Assembly (NCBI RefSeq): GCF_048159605.1
Contig: NZ_JBLREB010000001.1
Location: 124,001-188,000 of the forward strand
Direction: 5' to 3'
Source: Ectobacillus polymachus
GTDB lineage: Bacteria > Bacillota > Bacilli > Bacillales > Bacillaceae_G
Length of the DNA stretch: 64,000 nucleotides
Below are positions 44,021-53,024 of this stretch, in pieces (position 1 is the stretch's first letter; every line of letters begins with the position of its first letter). A program made the position numbers and the translations under genes. The notes beneath the pieces are model-generated. The model did not search any database and had not been told where the DNA came from. It saw only the letters and a list, made by a program, of their open reading frames with translations.

Positions 44021-44254
44021 AGAAACGGATACATTCTAGATTTTTGGAAGCAGTTGTACAGAAGTAAGGTATATCTTGAAGTTTGAACTTCTTCTCAAAT
44101 GAACAACACCTTACGTAGAAAGGCATAAGGACAACTTTTTCTAGGATTGGTATCCTTTTGGAAGGGGATAATAAACATACATTCTCCTGTTCCAGCGACG
44201 AAAACCCACAACGTATGTATAATTACAATACCAAACTAATGGAGGAGATTCTAA

Positions 44255-44581
44255 ATGTCGCATAACAACTCAAGTAATAATACAGAAAAAATACACTTTA
44301 TGTTAAAATCCACTCCGCCGAGAATAACGTTTCACCAGGACATGACAGAAGAAGAGCGGAGCATTATGCAACAACATATTTCCTATTGGATGGATAAGCA
44401 GAATCAAGGGATTGCTTTGGTTTTCGGACCGGTTCTTGATCCTTCAGCCCCACATGGACTAGCAATTATTGAAGTCGAGAATGAGGAACAAGTCCCAAAA
44501 CTTATCGCGGAAGATCCAGCCGTTGTTACAGGAATAATGACAACGGAATTTTATCAGATGAAAGCAATTATAAAGAAATAA
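44255..44581 (+). CDS. YciI family protein
   Basis: A 108-residue ferredoxin-like-fold protein. It has the YciI pattern HFMLKSTPPRITF, HISYWMDKQNQG, FGPVLDP...GLAIIEV, and LIAEDPAVVTGIM, including the central His and Asp of the family. GGAGGAG precedes ATG 44255. Often linked to dienelactone or chlorinated-aromatic chemistry; role here unknown. Confidence 0.87.
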   Translation: MSHNNSSNNTEKIHFMLKSTPPRITFHQDMTEEERSIMQQHISYWMDKQNQGIALVFGPVLDPSAPHGLAIIEVENEEQVPKLIAEDPAVVTGIMTTEFYQMKAIIKK

Positions 44582-44619
44582 TAGAATCCCTTTATAATAG
44601 GTAAGCCTCCGTTTTGCTG

Positions 44620-44695
44620 TACTAACGGAAGCACAAGTTAAAGATGTGATCGCTGCGGCGGTCTTTTTTTTCTTATTAAACAGACAGGTTAGTGG
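44620..44695. repeat. Short dispersed repeat, second clear copy
   Basis: ACTAACGGAAGCACAAG, AAAGATGTGATCGCTGCGGC, T run, then ACAGGTTAGT. Aligns by eye with 43943-44020. Confidence 0.55.
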
Positions 44696-44796
44696 GAGAT
44701 GATAATCCACTTCTTTTTTAAACCAATTTACATCGATTTGCGGAATTGAAATGACAAAAGCACCATATAAAGTTATGAAAGGAGGAGAGGCATAAA

Positions 44797-45902
44797 ATGC
44801 AGATAATGAACAACTATTTTCGTGCTGCGGGTATGGTTTATATTATGAGCAATAATGAAGTAATGAATTAAATCATTGCTTTTTACAGGGATATGAATGG
44901 AATGCTCACCTTTGCGGGTTCCTACTCAACTTATGGCAGGGGTACTGGTACAAGGGAAGTCTCAACTGCAACTGCAAACGATGGTATTGATCCTCTTGCG
45001 TCACAAGGCTCCCTAACTTTGTCCCGTGATGGCCGGTTCCTACTTGCAGTTAACGCAGGCAGCGATAGTATCAGTAGTTTCATAATAAACGACAGCGGAG
45101 TACACGTTTTCGTGGATGTGAAGTCATCAGGAGGTGCTCAGCCCAATAGCGTAGATGTGTTTGGTAATCTTCTCTATGTTTCCAATGTAGGTAATGCCGC
45201 TAACAATTTTGCATCAATATCACTGGTTTTCGTATAGATGATAACGGACGCCTTACTCCTATTCCTGGATCAACCCATTCTTTAAGTACAATCAATGCTC
45301 AGCCGGCGCAGGTTCTCTTCACTCCAGATGGCAGTAAAATCGTTGTATCCGAGCTTACTTCAGACCATCTCAGTGTATTTCATGTGAATAAAAATGGAAC
45401 GGTTAAAGGACCAATTATAAACGATTCAAGTGGTAAGGGACCGTTCGGCTCTTGTTTTCTATCCTCAGGAATATTTTTAGTTACGGAAGCCTCTTCTAGT
45501 ACGCTGTCATCCTATTCAATGAGCGATAACGGGGTTCTTACTGTTATCAGCGGCTCTGTACTGAACGGCCAGAAGACCACTTGCTGGGTTGTAACAACGA
45601 AGAATGAAAAATATGCTTTTACCACCAACACCTTAAGTGGCACAATCACCACATATCGTATAGATTCAAGTGGAGCACTATCGGTTCTCGGGCATACTAC
45701 CAGTACACCAGCAGGTACATCTACAGGTCTGCCGATAGATGGTGGAGTGAGTAAAGATGGCCGCCATTTTTATACACTGAACGGGAATCAGGGTACAATC
45801 TCAGTATTTAATATCCAAGATGATGGTAGTCTTGTTAGATTGCAGGTTGCTGCTTGGACTGACTTTCCTTATTTCGGATCGCAAGGTTTAGCGGTTCTTT
45901 GA
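44797..45902 (+). pseudogene. Lactonase-like beta-propeller gene, broken by a stop and a frameshift
   Basis: A start with GGAGGAG at 44797 gives MQIMNNYFRAAGMVYIMSNN, then TAA at 44869-44871. The same frame resumes as FYRDMNGMLTFAGSYSTYG, so the stop is internal. The frame ends at 45237; the downstream frame carries on as TGFRIDDNGRLTPIPGS and runs to 45902. One missing base near 45211-45217 would restore it. Repeated D-G-RF and YVSN-like elements are those of 3-carboxymuconate-cyclase/YVTN propellers. Without repair no full protein can be made. Confidence 0.8.
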
Positions 45903-45969
45903 TTCTATTGGGTTCACTATATTTGGTAGAATAGAAAATAAAGGAGTTATATTTAATCATTTTAGTTAA

Positions 45970-46000
45970 GAAAGAGTATGGGGCAGTACCCCTTACTCTT
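45970..46000 (+). terminator. Hairpin after the lactonase pseudogene
   Basis: AAGAGTA-TGGGG-CAGTA-CCCC-TTACTCTT, a long GC-cored stem; T run weak. Confidence 0.5.
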
Positions 46001-46041
46001 ATATACAATCTAGAGAACATCTGACTTAAGGAGTGGTTATC

Positions 46042-47244
46042 ATGGCACGTGTTTTATTTATAAATGGTGGATCAGAAGGACATATCAACCCAACAATTGG
46101 AGTTGTCCAAGAGCTTATTTCGCGTGGAGAAGAAGTAGTGTATTTTACAATAGAAGCTTTTCGAGAACGTATTGAGAAGACGGGAGCTACTGTACGAACA
46201 TTCGACGGTGATAAATTTATAAAAGCTTTTATCTCAGGTGGAAGAAATTATTTACCCGAAAGAATCAACGGTCTTTTACATACGGCTGATATCATGATAC
46301 CTAGTGTTCTAGAGCAAATCGAAGGAGAACATTTTGATTATATCATTCACGATTCCATGTTTGGTTGTGGACGTTTACTTGCACAAATACTTAAACTTCC
46401 GGCAATTAATTCTTGTACATCTTTTGCTCAAACTGAAATATCATTTGAAAGAATGCTAGAACATCTTTCGCAAAATATCCCAACAGAAATTGCGAAAAGG
46501 ATAAATAATGATTTTCAAAACCTAACAACAAAAATTAATGAAAAATATGGTGTTGAAATCACTTCTCCTTATGAAGTTTTTTGTAATCCTGCACCACTTA
46601 CAATTGTTTATACAACTAGGGAGTTTCAACCTTTTGGAGAAACATTTGACCAAACATACCAATTTGTAGGACCATCCATCTCTACACGATTAACACAAGA
46701 AGACTTCGACTTTACTGCAATCAAAGGAAAAAGCCCAATTTACATTTCACTAGGTACTGTCTTTAACCAAGCAATTGATTTCTATAAGACTTGTTTTAAG
46801 GCATTTAAGGACACGGATCATACCATTATTATGTCTATTGGGGGAAAAACGCAAATATCTGATTTAGGGGAGATTCCTAAAAACTTCATTGTGAAAAATT
46901 ATGTTCCACAAACTGAGGTGCTTACATACACGAAATTATTTATCACACATGGTGGAATGAACAGTACCAATGAAGGTCTCTATTACGGAATTCCACTAAT
47001 TGTGATCCCACAAAGCGCAGATCAGCCAGTAATTGCCGGGCGAGTTGCCAATCTTGGAGCCGGCGTTCCATTACAAATGCAAGACTTGACTGCAAGTAGG
47101 CTAAGTGAAGCCGTAGATCATGTGTTAGGACATCCATCTTTTCATAATGCTGTCGCAAATATTAGGGAATCCTTTCAAAAATCAGGTGGGTATCAGCAAG
47201 CTGTTGATGAGATTTTCAAATTTAAAAGGGGAAATATACATTGA
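46042..47244 (+). CDS. Macrolide-type UDP-glycosyltransferase (MGT family, YjiC-like)
   Basis: GT1 enzyme of 400 residues. It has the N-terminal acceptor domain opening ARVLFINGGSEGHINP (catalytic His) and the C-terminal donor site FITHGGMNSTNEGLYYGIPLIVIPQSADQP. It transfers sugar from UDP-glucose to hydroxyls of macrolides, flavonoids or similar small molecules. ATG 46042 has AAGGAG; GTG 46033 is too near it. Overlaps the next acetyltransferase by 4 bp (TTGA), so both are probably one detoxification operon. Confidence 0.9.
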   Translation: MARVLFINGGSEGHINPTIGVVQELISRGEEVVYFTIEAFRERIEKTGATVRTFDGDKFIKAFISGGRNYLPERINGLLHTADIMIPSVLEQIEGEHFDYIIHDSMFGCGRLLAQILKLPAINSCTSFAQTEISFERMLEHLSQNIPTEIAKRINNDFQNLTTKINEKYGVEITSPYEVFCNPAPLTIVYTTREFQPFGETFDQTYQFVGPSISTRLTQEDFDFTAIKGKSPIYISLGTVFNQAIDFYKTCFKAFKDTDHTIIMSIGGKTQISDLGEIPKNFIVKNYVPQTEVLTYTKLFITHGGMNSTNEGLYYGIPLIVIPQSADQPVIAGRVANLGAGVPLQMQDLTASRLSEAVDHVLGHPSFHNAVANIRESFQKSGGYQQAVDEIFKFKRGNIH

Positions 47245-47708
47245 AAAGAAAAGAACTATACTTGAAAATTGTAAAAGCAGACAATGAACATTTGAAATTC
47301 CTAATTTCTAAACTTGATCAACATCTATCTAAACTATATCCAAGTGAAGGAATCTTTGGCTTGAATTTAAATGATCCTAAAGTTAACGATACTACATTCG
47401 TAGTTGCTTATATAGGTGATACTCCTGTGGGTTGCGGGGCAATACGACCATTGGATATTGAAACGATCGAGTTAAAAAGATTTTATGTCGATAGTAATTA
47501 TAGAAATAGAGGCATTGCATCACAATTATTAAAGTTCCTTGAGACAAAGGCAAAAAATTTTAACTACCATAATTTAGTTTTAGAAACTGGAAATGAACAA
47601 CCAGAAGCAATAAGTCTTTATAAGAAAAATGGGTATAACGAGATTCCTCCATATGGCGAGTATATTGGTTGTGACAATAGTGTTTGTTTTGCAAAAAGGA
47701 TTATTTAG
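47241..47708 (+). CDS. GNAT acetyltransferase
   Basis: A 155-residue acetyltransferase with motif A VDSNYRNRGIASQLLKFLE (acetyl-CoA loop) and the C-terminal GNEQPEAISLYKKNGYNEI. TTG 47241 overlaps the glycosyltransferase stop, with AAAAGGGGAAA upstream. Translational coupling to a glycosyltransferase suggests a small-molecule acceptor. Confidence 0.85.
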   Translation: MKRKELYLKIVKADNEHLKFLISKLDQHLSKLYPSEGIFGLNLNDPKVNDTTFVVAYIGDTPVGCGAIRPLDIETIELKRFYVDSNYRNRGIASQLLKFLETKAKNFNYHNLVLETGNEQPEAISLYKKNGYNEIPPYGEYIGCDNSVCFAKRII

Positions 47709-47735
47709 TCAAGTAATTTCGTGAATTATAAATAA

Positions 47736-47763
47736 TAACACCGTTCATATTGAACGGTGTTAC
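47736..47763 (+). terminator. Hairpin after the glycosyltransferase/GNAT operon
   Basis: AACACCGTTCA-TAT-TGAACGGTGTT, 11-bp perfect stem; weak T run. Confidence 0.65.
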
Positions 47764-47797
47764 ATGCTATTTGTATATGACATAATTAATATACGTA

Positions 47798-48283
47798 CTA
47801 CCCTTTTGTTGTAAAAGTACTGGGCATTACCACAGCCACAACCTCTCCGCGAGCACAAAGTAAGTCATTCGCATAGACCTCTGTATCTACCTTCCACTTT
47901 TTCGGATGGATCTCTTGAACAGTCCCGATTGCTTTTAATGGAACGCCATGTGGAGTCGGTTTTAAAAAATCCACTTTTAAGGAAGCCGTCACAAATCTTG
48001 GAGGTTCGATTCCATCTCCGATTTCATGTCCATTTTTACGGTGCAATGTTAATGATGCTGAACCTGTCCCATGACAATCAATTAACGACGCAATCAATCC
48101 TCCATAAACAAAACCTGGTATCGCCGTATGCTCTGGTAAAGGATTGTATATCGTCACCGTATTGTCCCCTTGCCAAACCGTTTGAAAATGATGCCCCTCT
48201 TTATTTAACCGACCACACCCATAGCACCATGCATAATCATCTGCATAATCATCTTGAATGGCATTTAACACTTTCTCCATCAT
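47798..48283 (-). CDS. PaaI-family hotdog thioesterase
   Basis: A 161-residue hotdog-fold enzyme. It begins with a WCYGCGRLNKEGHHF element, then the core helix PGFVYGGLIASLIDCHGTGSA with the catalytic acidic residue, then VDFLKPTP. Likely hydrolyses acyl- or aryl-CoA. Start ATG 48283 or 48280, after AGGGGGAG. Divergent from the second sigma-54 activator, whose targets include an acyl-CoA ligase. Confidence 0.87.
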   Translation of the reverse strand: MMEKVLNAIQDDYADDYAWCYGCGRLNKEGHHFQTVWQGDNTVTIYNPLPEHTAIPGFVYGGLIASLIDCHGTGSASLTLHRKNGHEIGDGIEPPRFVTASLKVDFLKPTPHGVPLKAIGTVQEIHPKKWKVDTEVYANDLLCARGEVVAVVMPSTFTTKG

Positions 48284-48500
48284 AACTCCCCCTTTTTTAT
48301 GTTATTATAACACAATAAAAGTAAAATAAAGGAATAATTGAATATTATTGCTATGTATTATTCCAATATAAGTAAATATATAAGTGATTTTCTGTGTTTT
48401 TTGATAGAAGAAGGATTTTCCAAGAGCAGGACTTAAAGGAGCTTTATCAAGGTGTTATAAATGTATTATTTTAGATATCATGAAAAATAGGGGGAAGGAA

Positions 48501-50231
48501 ATGAAACTTGATCAGAAGTCAGTTTTGTCAGTACTAAACCATACTTTTCAATGCATGAATAATGGGATAGCAATCTTAAATCATGAAAGAATCATAACAT
48601 TTTGTAATTCATCCTTATGTACGATATTAAAAAAGAAAGAAAATGAATTATTCGGCAGACATATAACACCTTTTCTATTAGAACTTGAAAATGATTTTAT
48701 TATAAATGAAATTCCTATTTATTTGAATGAACAGGAGAACGGATTATTTATTGTATTTGAAAGCAAACAACAGAATGCAACCGACATACAATTATTACAA
48801 AAAAGAATTGTTCAATTTGAAAATGCATTACATATTTTATCGGAATGCATATTAGGAGTGGATGAACAAGGAATCGTCAATTTTCTAAGTTCTTCTTATG
48901 CTCAGTTTTTAGGGATAGATGATCCAAAGGATGCGATTGGGAAGCATTGTACGGAAGTAGTGGAAAATACGAGAATGCACATTGTTGTGAAGACGGGACA
49001 AGCCGAAGTAGGACAGATTCAGCGTGTAAATAACCAAAATATTATCGCCACCCGCATGCCTGTAATTGAAAATGGGAAAATCATTGGGGCAATTGGAAAA
49101 ATCATGTTTCACGATGTAGAACAGGTGAAAGTATTAGCGGACCAAATTAGCACAATGGAATCGAAGCTTTCTTACTATCAAACAGAATTAAAACGGCTGC
49201 AAGAGGCGAGGTACTCCTTTCAAAGCATAATCGGGGAGAGCGAGAAGATGCTAAAGGTGAAGAATGAGGCGATGAAGCTTGCCAAAAGTCGTTCTACTGT
49301 TTTAATTCAGGGAGAGAGCGGTACAGGGAAAGAGCTATTTGCTCATGCAATTCACAATGCGAGCCCGCGTGCTACAGGTTCATTTATTCGATTAAACTGT
49401 GCGGCGATTCCTCGAGATCTGTTGGAGGCGGAGTTATTTGGATATGAGGAAGGGGCATTTACGGGTGCGAAAAAAGGCGGGAAGCCTGGGAAGATCGAGT
49501 TAGCGGATAAGGGAACGCTTTTCCTAGATGAAATTGGGGATATGCCATTGGATATGCAAGCAAAATTGTTACGGGTTCTTCAGGAAAAAGAGATAGAAAG
49601 AATCGGCGGAACAAAAACAAGGAAAATTGATGTCCGTTTTATTGCGGCAACACATCAAAACTTATTTAAGATGGTACAAGAGGGTGTATTTCGAGAAGAT
49701 TTGTATTATCGATTACACGTTTGTACCATCGATATCCCATCGTTACGAGAACGAAAAGAAGATATAAAGCAGTTAACAGCTTATTTGATTGGTAAATTAA
49801 ATACAGAGCTTGGAACATTCTTTCATTCGGTTGATGAAAGAGTACATCAACTATTCGCATCCTATAATTGGCCGGGAAATATTAGGGAACTTGAAAATAT
49901 ATTAGAAAGAGCGATGAATATGGCAGAATACGATTGTATTCAAGTCCAGCATCTGCCTTTATCTCTACAAAAGCAAGATATTTCCATGAATTTGGGTCGA
50001 GAAGAATCGATTTTGGAAGATAAGCTAGAGAGGAATTATTCTTTACAAGAAGAAATAGAAGCAGCCGAAAAACGGGTGATTCAAAGGGCATTAAAGCAAA
50101 CATTTGGAAATAGAAAAGAAGCAGCCGAGCTCTTAGGTATTCATCGGGCAAGCCTATATCGAAAAATAGAAAAGTATGAACTTTGTAGAGAAAGTGGTTC
50201 TCCCATTTTTCCATCCAATTATGAAAAATAA
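48501..50231 (+). CDS. Sigma-54-dependent PAS-AAA+ activator, second copy
   Basis: Enhancer-binding protein of 576 residues from ATG 48501 (AGGGGGAAGGA directly upstream; ATG 48480 lacks a site). Two PAS-like regions occupy about residues 1-210. A coiled-coil linker leads to the AAA+ domain (GESGTGKE, GAFTGA, LFLDEIGD, FREDLYYRLHV), and a C-terminal Fis-type HTH reads NRKEAAELLGIHRASLYRKI. The likely target is the -24/-12 promoter at 52948 driving the ligase/permease genes, 2.7 kb downstream. Confidence 0.92.
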   Translation: MKLDQKSVLSVLNHTFQCMNNGIAILNHERIITFCNSSLCTILKKKENELFGRHITPFLLELENDFIINEIPIYLNEQENGLFIVFESKQQNATDIQLLQKRIVQFENALHILSECILGVDEQGIVNFLSSSYAQFLGIDDPKDAIGKHCTEVVENTRMHIVVKTGQAEVGQIQRVNNQNIIATRMPVIENGKIIGAIGKIMFHDVEQVKVLADQISTMESKLSYYQTELKRLQEARYSFQSIIGESEKMLKVKNEAMKLAKSRSTVLIQGESGTGKELFAHAIHNASPRATGSFIRLNCAAIPRDLLEAELFGYEEGAFTGAKKGGKPGKIELADKGTLFLDEIGDMPLDMQAKLLRVLQEKEIERIGGTKTRKIDVRFIAATHQNLFKMVQEGVFREDLYYRLHVCTIDIPSLRERKEDIKQLTAYLIGKLNTELGTFFHSVDERVHQLFASYNWPGNIRELENILERAMNMAEYDCIQVQHLPLSLQKQDISMNLGREESILEDKLERNYSLQEEIEAAEKRVIQRALKQTFGNRKEAAELLGIHRASLYRKIEKYELCRESGSPIFPSNYEK

Positions 50232-50315
50232 AGGATTATTTCTCTTTAAACTTCACATATTAAATAATGGATTACATAGTAAACGGCGAAATTTTAATTA
50301 TTAGGTGAAAGAGAA

Positions 50316-50968
50316 ATGAAGAAATGGTACTGTAACATTCTAATTGTGATACTTTTATTTTTTTATCAGGATATCATGTCTGTGCGAAAGAAAGTGACAG
50401 CATAATTTACATTAATTTATGGAAGAATAAACTGTATTTGCTTCAACAAAATAAGGTAATAGAAGAATACAGTATTTCTCCAGGAAAAAATGAGTCTCCT
50501 ACCCCGGTTGGTCAATTTCGTATTGTACATAAATCAAGGGGATGGGGAGGCGGATTTGGCTCACGCTGGCTTGGGCTTAATGTTCCTTGGGGAAAATATG
50601 GTATACATGGTACAAACAAATCGTGGTTAATTGGAGAAAGAGTAAGCAGTGGATGTATCCGTATGCGTAATAAGGATGTCGAAAGGCTGTTTGATAAGGT
50701 ACCAGTCGGGACCATTGTTCAAATTGATGGACCGATTACGGGTATGGGAAAATACGAATTGAAAAACTTATCAAGAAATTCACGAGGAAATTTAGTACAA
50801 ATCGTTCAACAAAGACTAAAAGCAGCAGGATATTATAAAGGTCCATGCAACGGAATTTTTGATATACAAACAGAAGTAGCAGTAAAAAAGTTTCAAAAAG
50901 AGCACCATTTTAAAGTGAACGGTACGATTTCAAATAAAGAGTATATTCAACTTGGCTTGTTAGAATAA
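50316..50968 (+). pseudogene. YkuD L,D-transpeptidase with peptidoglycan-binding domain, frameshifted in a poly-T tract
   Basis: ATG 50316 begins a signal peptide (MKKWYCNILIVILLFF) but the frame ends after 29 codons. After the run of seven Ts at 50358-50364, the +2 frame gives SGYHVCAKESDSIIYINLWKNKLY and continues unbroken to 50968. One extra T would join them into a ~217-residue enzyme. The body has the YkuD core HGTN...SSGCIRMRN with the catalytic Cys, and a C-terminal peptidoglycan-binding repeat (VQQRLKAAGYYKGPCNGIFD). As read, no secreted protein is made. Could be a sequencing error or slippage-based switching. Confidence 0.8.
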
Positions 50969-51016
50969 TCTTGTGAAGGTCTTATTGGTATAAAGAAAAA
51001 CAAATATGTTGATTTT

Positions 51017-51056
51017 AGAAAATAGCAAAGCATTCGCCGAGCTATTTTTATTTTTT
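51017..51056 (+). terminator. Terminator after the transpeptidase gene
   Basis: AAAATAGC...GCTATTTT stem followed by T-rich sequence. Confidence 0.6.
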
Positions 51057-51142
51057 AATGCCCTTTTTACAAAAATAACCTTACTTAATTAGTTTGAATG
51101 GTCAACATTACGTATTAATATTAGTTTAGGAGGTCTTGAATC

Positions 51143-51343
51143 ATGCAAATCATATCAAGTGTTTTTCCTTTTATCGCCCTTATTGTTGACATAGTAATTA
51201 TGATTACGTGTTTAAGAAAAATTTCTACTCAAATTTATTTCAACTATTTCAACAGGACCATATGGATGTTCATTGTTGTTTTTGGTAGCATTTTTGGACA
51301 ACTGATGTATTTTTTAATGGAACGTAATGAAAATAATAAATAA
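51143..51343 (+). CDS. Small PLDc_N-like membrane protein
   Basis: A 66-residue protein with two membrane helices. The second half (WMFIVVFGSIFGQLMYFLMERNE) matches the PLDc_N pattern (W...P/G-x-G-x-x-Y-x-x-x-x-R). TAGGAGG precedes ATG 51143. Such proteins are often immunity or transporter accessory factors; role unknown. Confidence 0.65.
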   Translation: MQIISSVFPFIALIVDIVIMITCLRKISTQIYFNYFNRTIWMFIVVFGSIFGQLMYFLMERNENNK

Positions 51344-51517
51344 ACCTATTATAATCATAATCCTTTAACATATTTCCGAAAGAAGTCTCCCTCTTCAAGC
51401 GTGTAAAGGGCGTAGCCAGGCGGTAAGGGGGAGATGAATTTCGGTTGGCGATAGCCAACACTCTCTCCTCTATGTTATAATAGAACATATATTCGGTATC
51501 TAAATGAGGTGAGGGGC

Positions 51518-52634
51518 ATGGCAAACAAAGCATATAAATTTCGCTTATACCCGACAGAGGAACAATGCGTCTTTTTTGCAAAGACATTTGGTTGTATTCG
51601 TTTTGTCTATAATAAAATGCTGGCAGAGCGAAAAGAAACCTACGAGACATACAAAGACGATCAAGATAGGCTCAAACAACAAATGTTTCCGACTCCCGCT
51701 AAGTACAAAGATGAGTTTCCATGGCCCTAAAGAGGTGGATTCTTTAGCCTTGGCAAACGCACAGCTTCATCTCCAAAAAGCATACAAGAGCTTTTTCGAT
51801 GGAAATACGGCATTCCCCAAATTCAAGACTCGTAAAGCAAGACAATCGTACACAACAAATGTGGTAAACGGAAATATTGTGCTATGGGATGGCTCTATTA
51901 AATTGCCTAAGATAAAAGAACCTGTCAAATTGAAACAGCATCGAAAAATTCCACGTCATCATATCATCAAATCCTGTACCATTTCCCGAACGAAGACGAA
52001 TAAATATTATATTTCAATTCTCACAGAATACGAGCATCTTCATAGAGCAAAAGAGATACAAAACGCTGTTGGATTGGACTTTGCCATGAACGGCTTATTT
52101 GTCGAGAGTGAAACAGGTAAGAAAGCCAATTACCCCAATTTTTATCGACAAGCCTTAAAAAAGTTAGCAACAGAACAACGCATATTGTCACGTAGAACAA
52201 AAAATAGTAAGCGTTGGCATAAACAACGCTTGAAGGTAGCAAAACTTCATGAAAGAATTGCAAATCAACGAAGAGATTTTCTTCACAAAGAATCGTATCG
52301 CTTATCACAAATATATGATTGTGTGGTTGTAGAAGACCTCAACATGAAAGCTTTGTCACAAGCGCTTCACTTTGGAAAAAGTGTCACAGATACTGCTTGG
52401 GGTAGGTTCACAAAATTCCTCCAATACAAGTTAGAGGATCAAGGAAAAAAGCTTATCAAAATAGATAAGTGGTTCCCATCATCCAAAACTTGTTCCTGTT
52501 GTGGTCAAGTAAAGGAGTCTCTATCTCTTTCTGAGCGTATATTCCACTGTGAATGTGGTTTTGTGGCAGACAGGGACTGGAATGCTGCTATCAATATCAA
52601 AAGGGAAGGATTACGCCTAGTAGTGTTATCATAA
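51518..52634 (+). pseudogene. tnpB: TnpB RNA-guided nuclease with a frameshift
   Basis: From ATG 51518 the protein opens MANKAYKFRLYPTEEQ (TnpB N-terminus) and stops at 51728-51730 after DEFPWP. The adjoining frame continues PKEVDSLALANAQLHLQ to 52634. An extra C in the CCC at about 51724-51727 explains it. The RuvC residues remain: Asp in VGLDFAMNG, Glu in VVVEDLNM, Asp in VADRDWNAA, and the zinc ribbon (CSCC and CEC). Length, about 372 residues if joined, is normal. So the nuclease is intact apart from one base. Confidence 0.85.
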
Positions 52635-52754
52635 TTAGAAAACTCTTGGAACAAGAGGGTTAGCTCAGTCAGTTTTCGTTGGCTACTAAAAGCAATGATA
52701 AGTCGAGAAGCCCCCACTTCAAAAATCGTAAGAGTTTAAGTGGTGGGTAGTTCA
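52600..52754 (+). ncRNA. Predicted omega/reRNA of the TnpB element
   Basis: In IS605 elements the guide RNA scaffold covers the 3' end of tnpB and the right end, with the guide taken from the flanking DNA (here beginning near 52755). The hairpin CCCCCACTT/AAGTGGTGGG is in the expected position. Transcription is inferred only. Confidence 0.4.
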
Positions 52755-52781
52755 CCTTAATATTCTTTTATATCTTATCTA

Positions 52782-52810
52782 AAAAAGTACAGTGAACTCT
52801 GTACTTTTTA
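52782..52810 (+). terminator. Terminator between the IS element and the sigma-54 enhancer region
   Basis: AAAGTACAG-TGAACT-CTGTACTTT with T-rich tail. Confidence 0.7.
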
Positions 52811-52826
52811 TTTATTTAATAACTTT

Positions 52827-52894
52827 TTGTTGCGTGATTGCGACTTGTCTTAACATTGCAACACGTTAGAAACGATTTGTTGCATATTTACGAC
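52827..52894. promoter_or_regulatory. Paired upstream sites for the second sigma-54 activator
   Basis: TTGTTGCGTGATTGCGAC (52827-52844) and TTGTTGCATATTTACGAC (52877-52894) match at 14 of 18 positions and are exactly 50 bp apart. They lie 54-121 bp upstream of the -24/-12 element, a standard enhancer position. Confidence 0.65.
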
Positions 52895-52947
52895 AGCGCT
52901 AAAATCATAATACATGATGATTCTATTCGTTCCTAGGTTTTGGGAGG

Positions 52948-52965
52948 TTGGCACATTTCTTGCAT
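52948..52965 (+). promoter_or_regulatory. Sigma-54 promoter of the acyl-CoA ligase/permease operon
   Basis: TTGGCAC-N5-TTGCA, a perfect match to the -24/-12 consensus, with GG and GC 10 nt apart. Transcription should begin near 52975, inside the long open frame starting at 52914, which fixes the true start codon downstream. Confidence 0.93.
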
Positions 52966-53024
52966 CAAGAAAGAACAGAACCAATCTCATGATAGAAATC
53001 TATGAGTCTAGGAAAGGGGATAGG

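Larger units (their letters stand above)
51365..52755 (+). mobile_element. IS200/IS605-family TnpB-only element (IS1341-like)
   Basis: Left end about 51365-51470 carries imperfect hairpins (TCTCCC...GGGAGA and TTGGC-GATA-GCCAA). The right end 52707-52754 (AGAAGCCCCCACTTC...AGTGGTGGGTAGTTCAC) is typical of this family. It encodes only TnpB, with no TnpA transposase, so it is not self-mobile. Exact ends are approximate because the family makes no target duplication. Confidence 0.8.
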
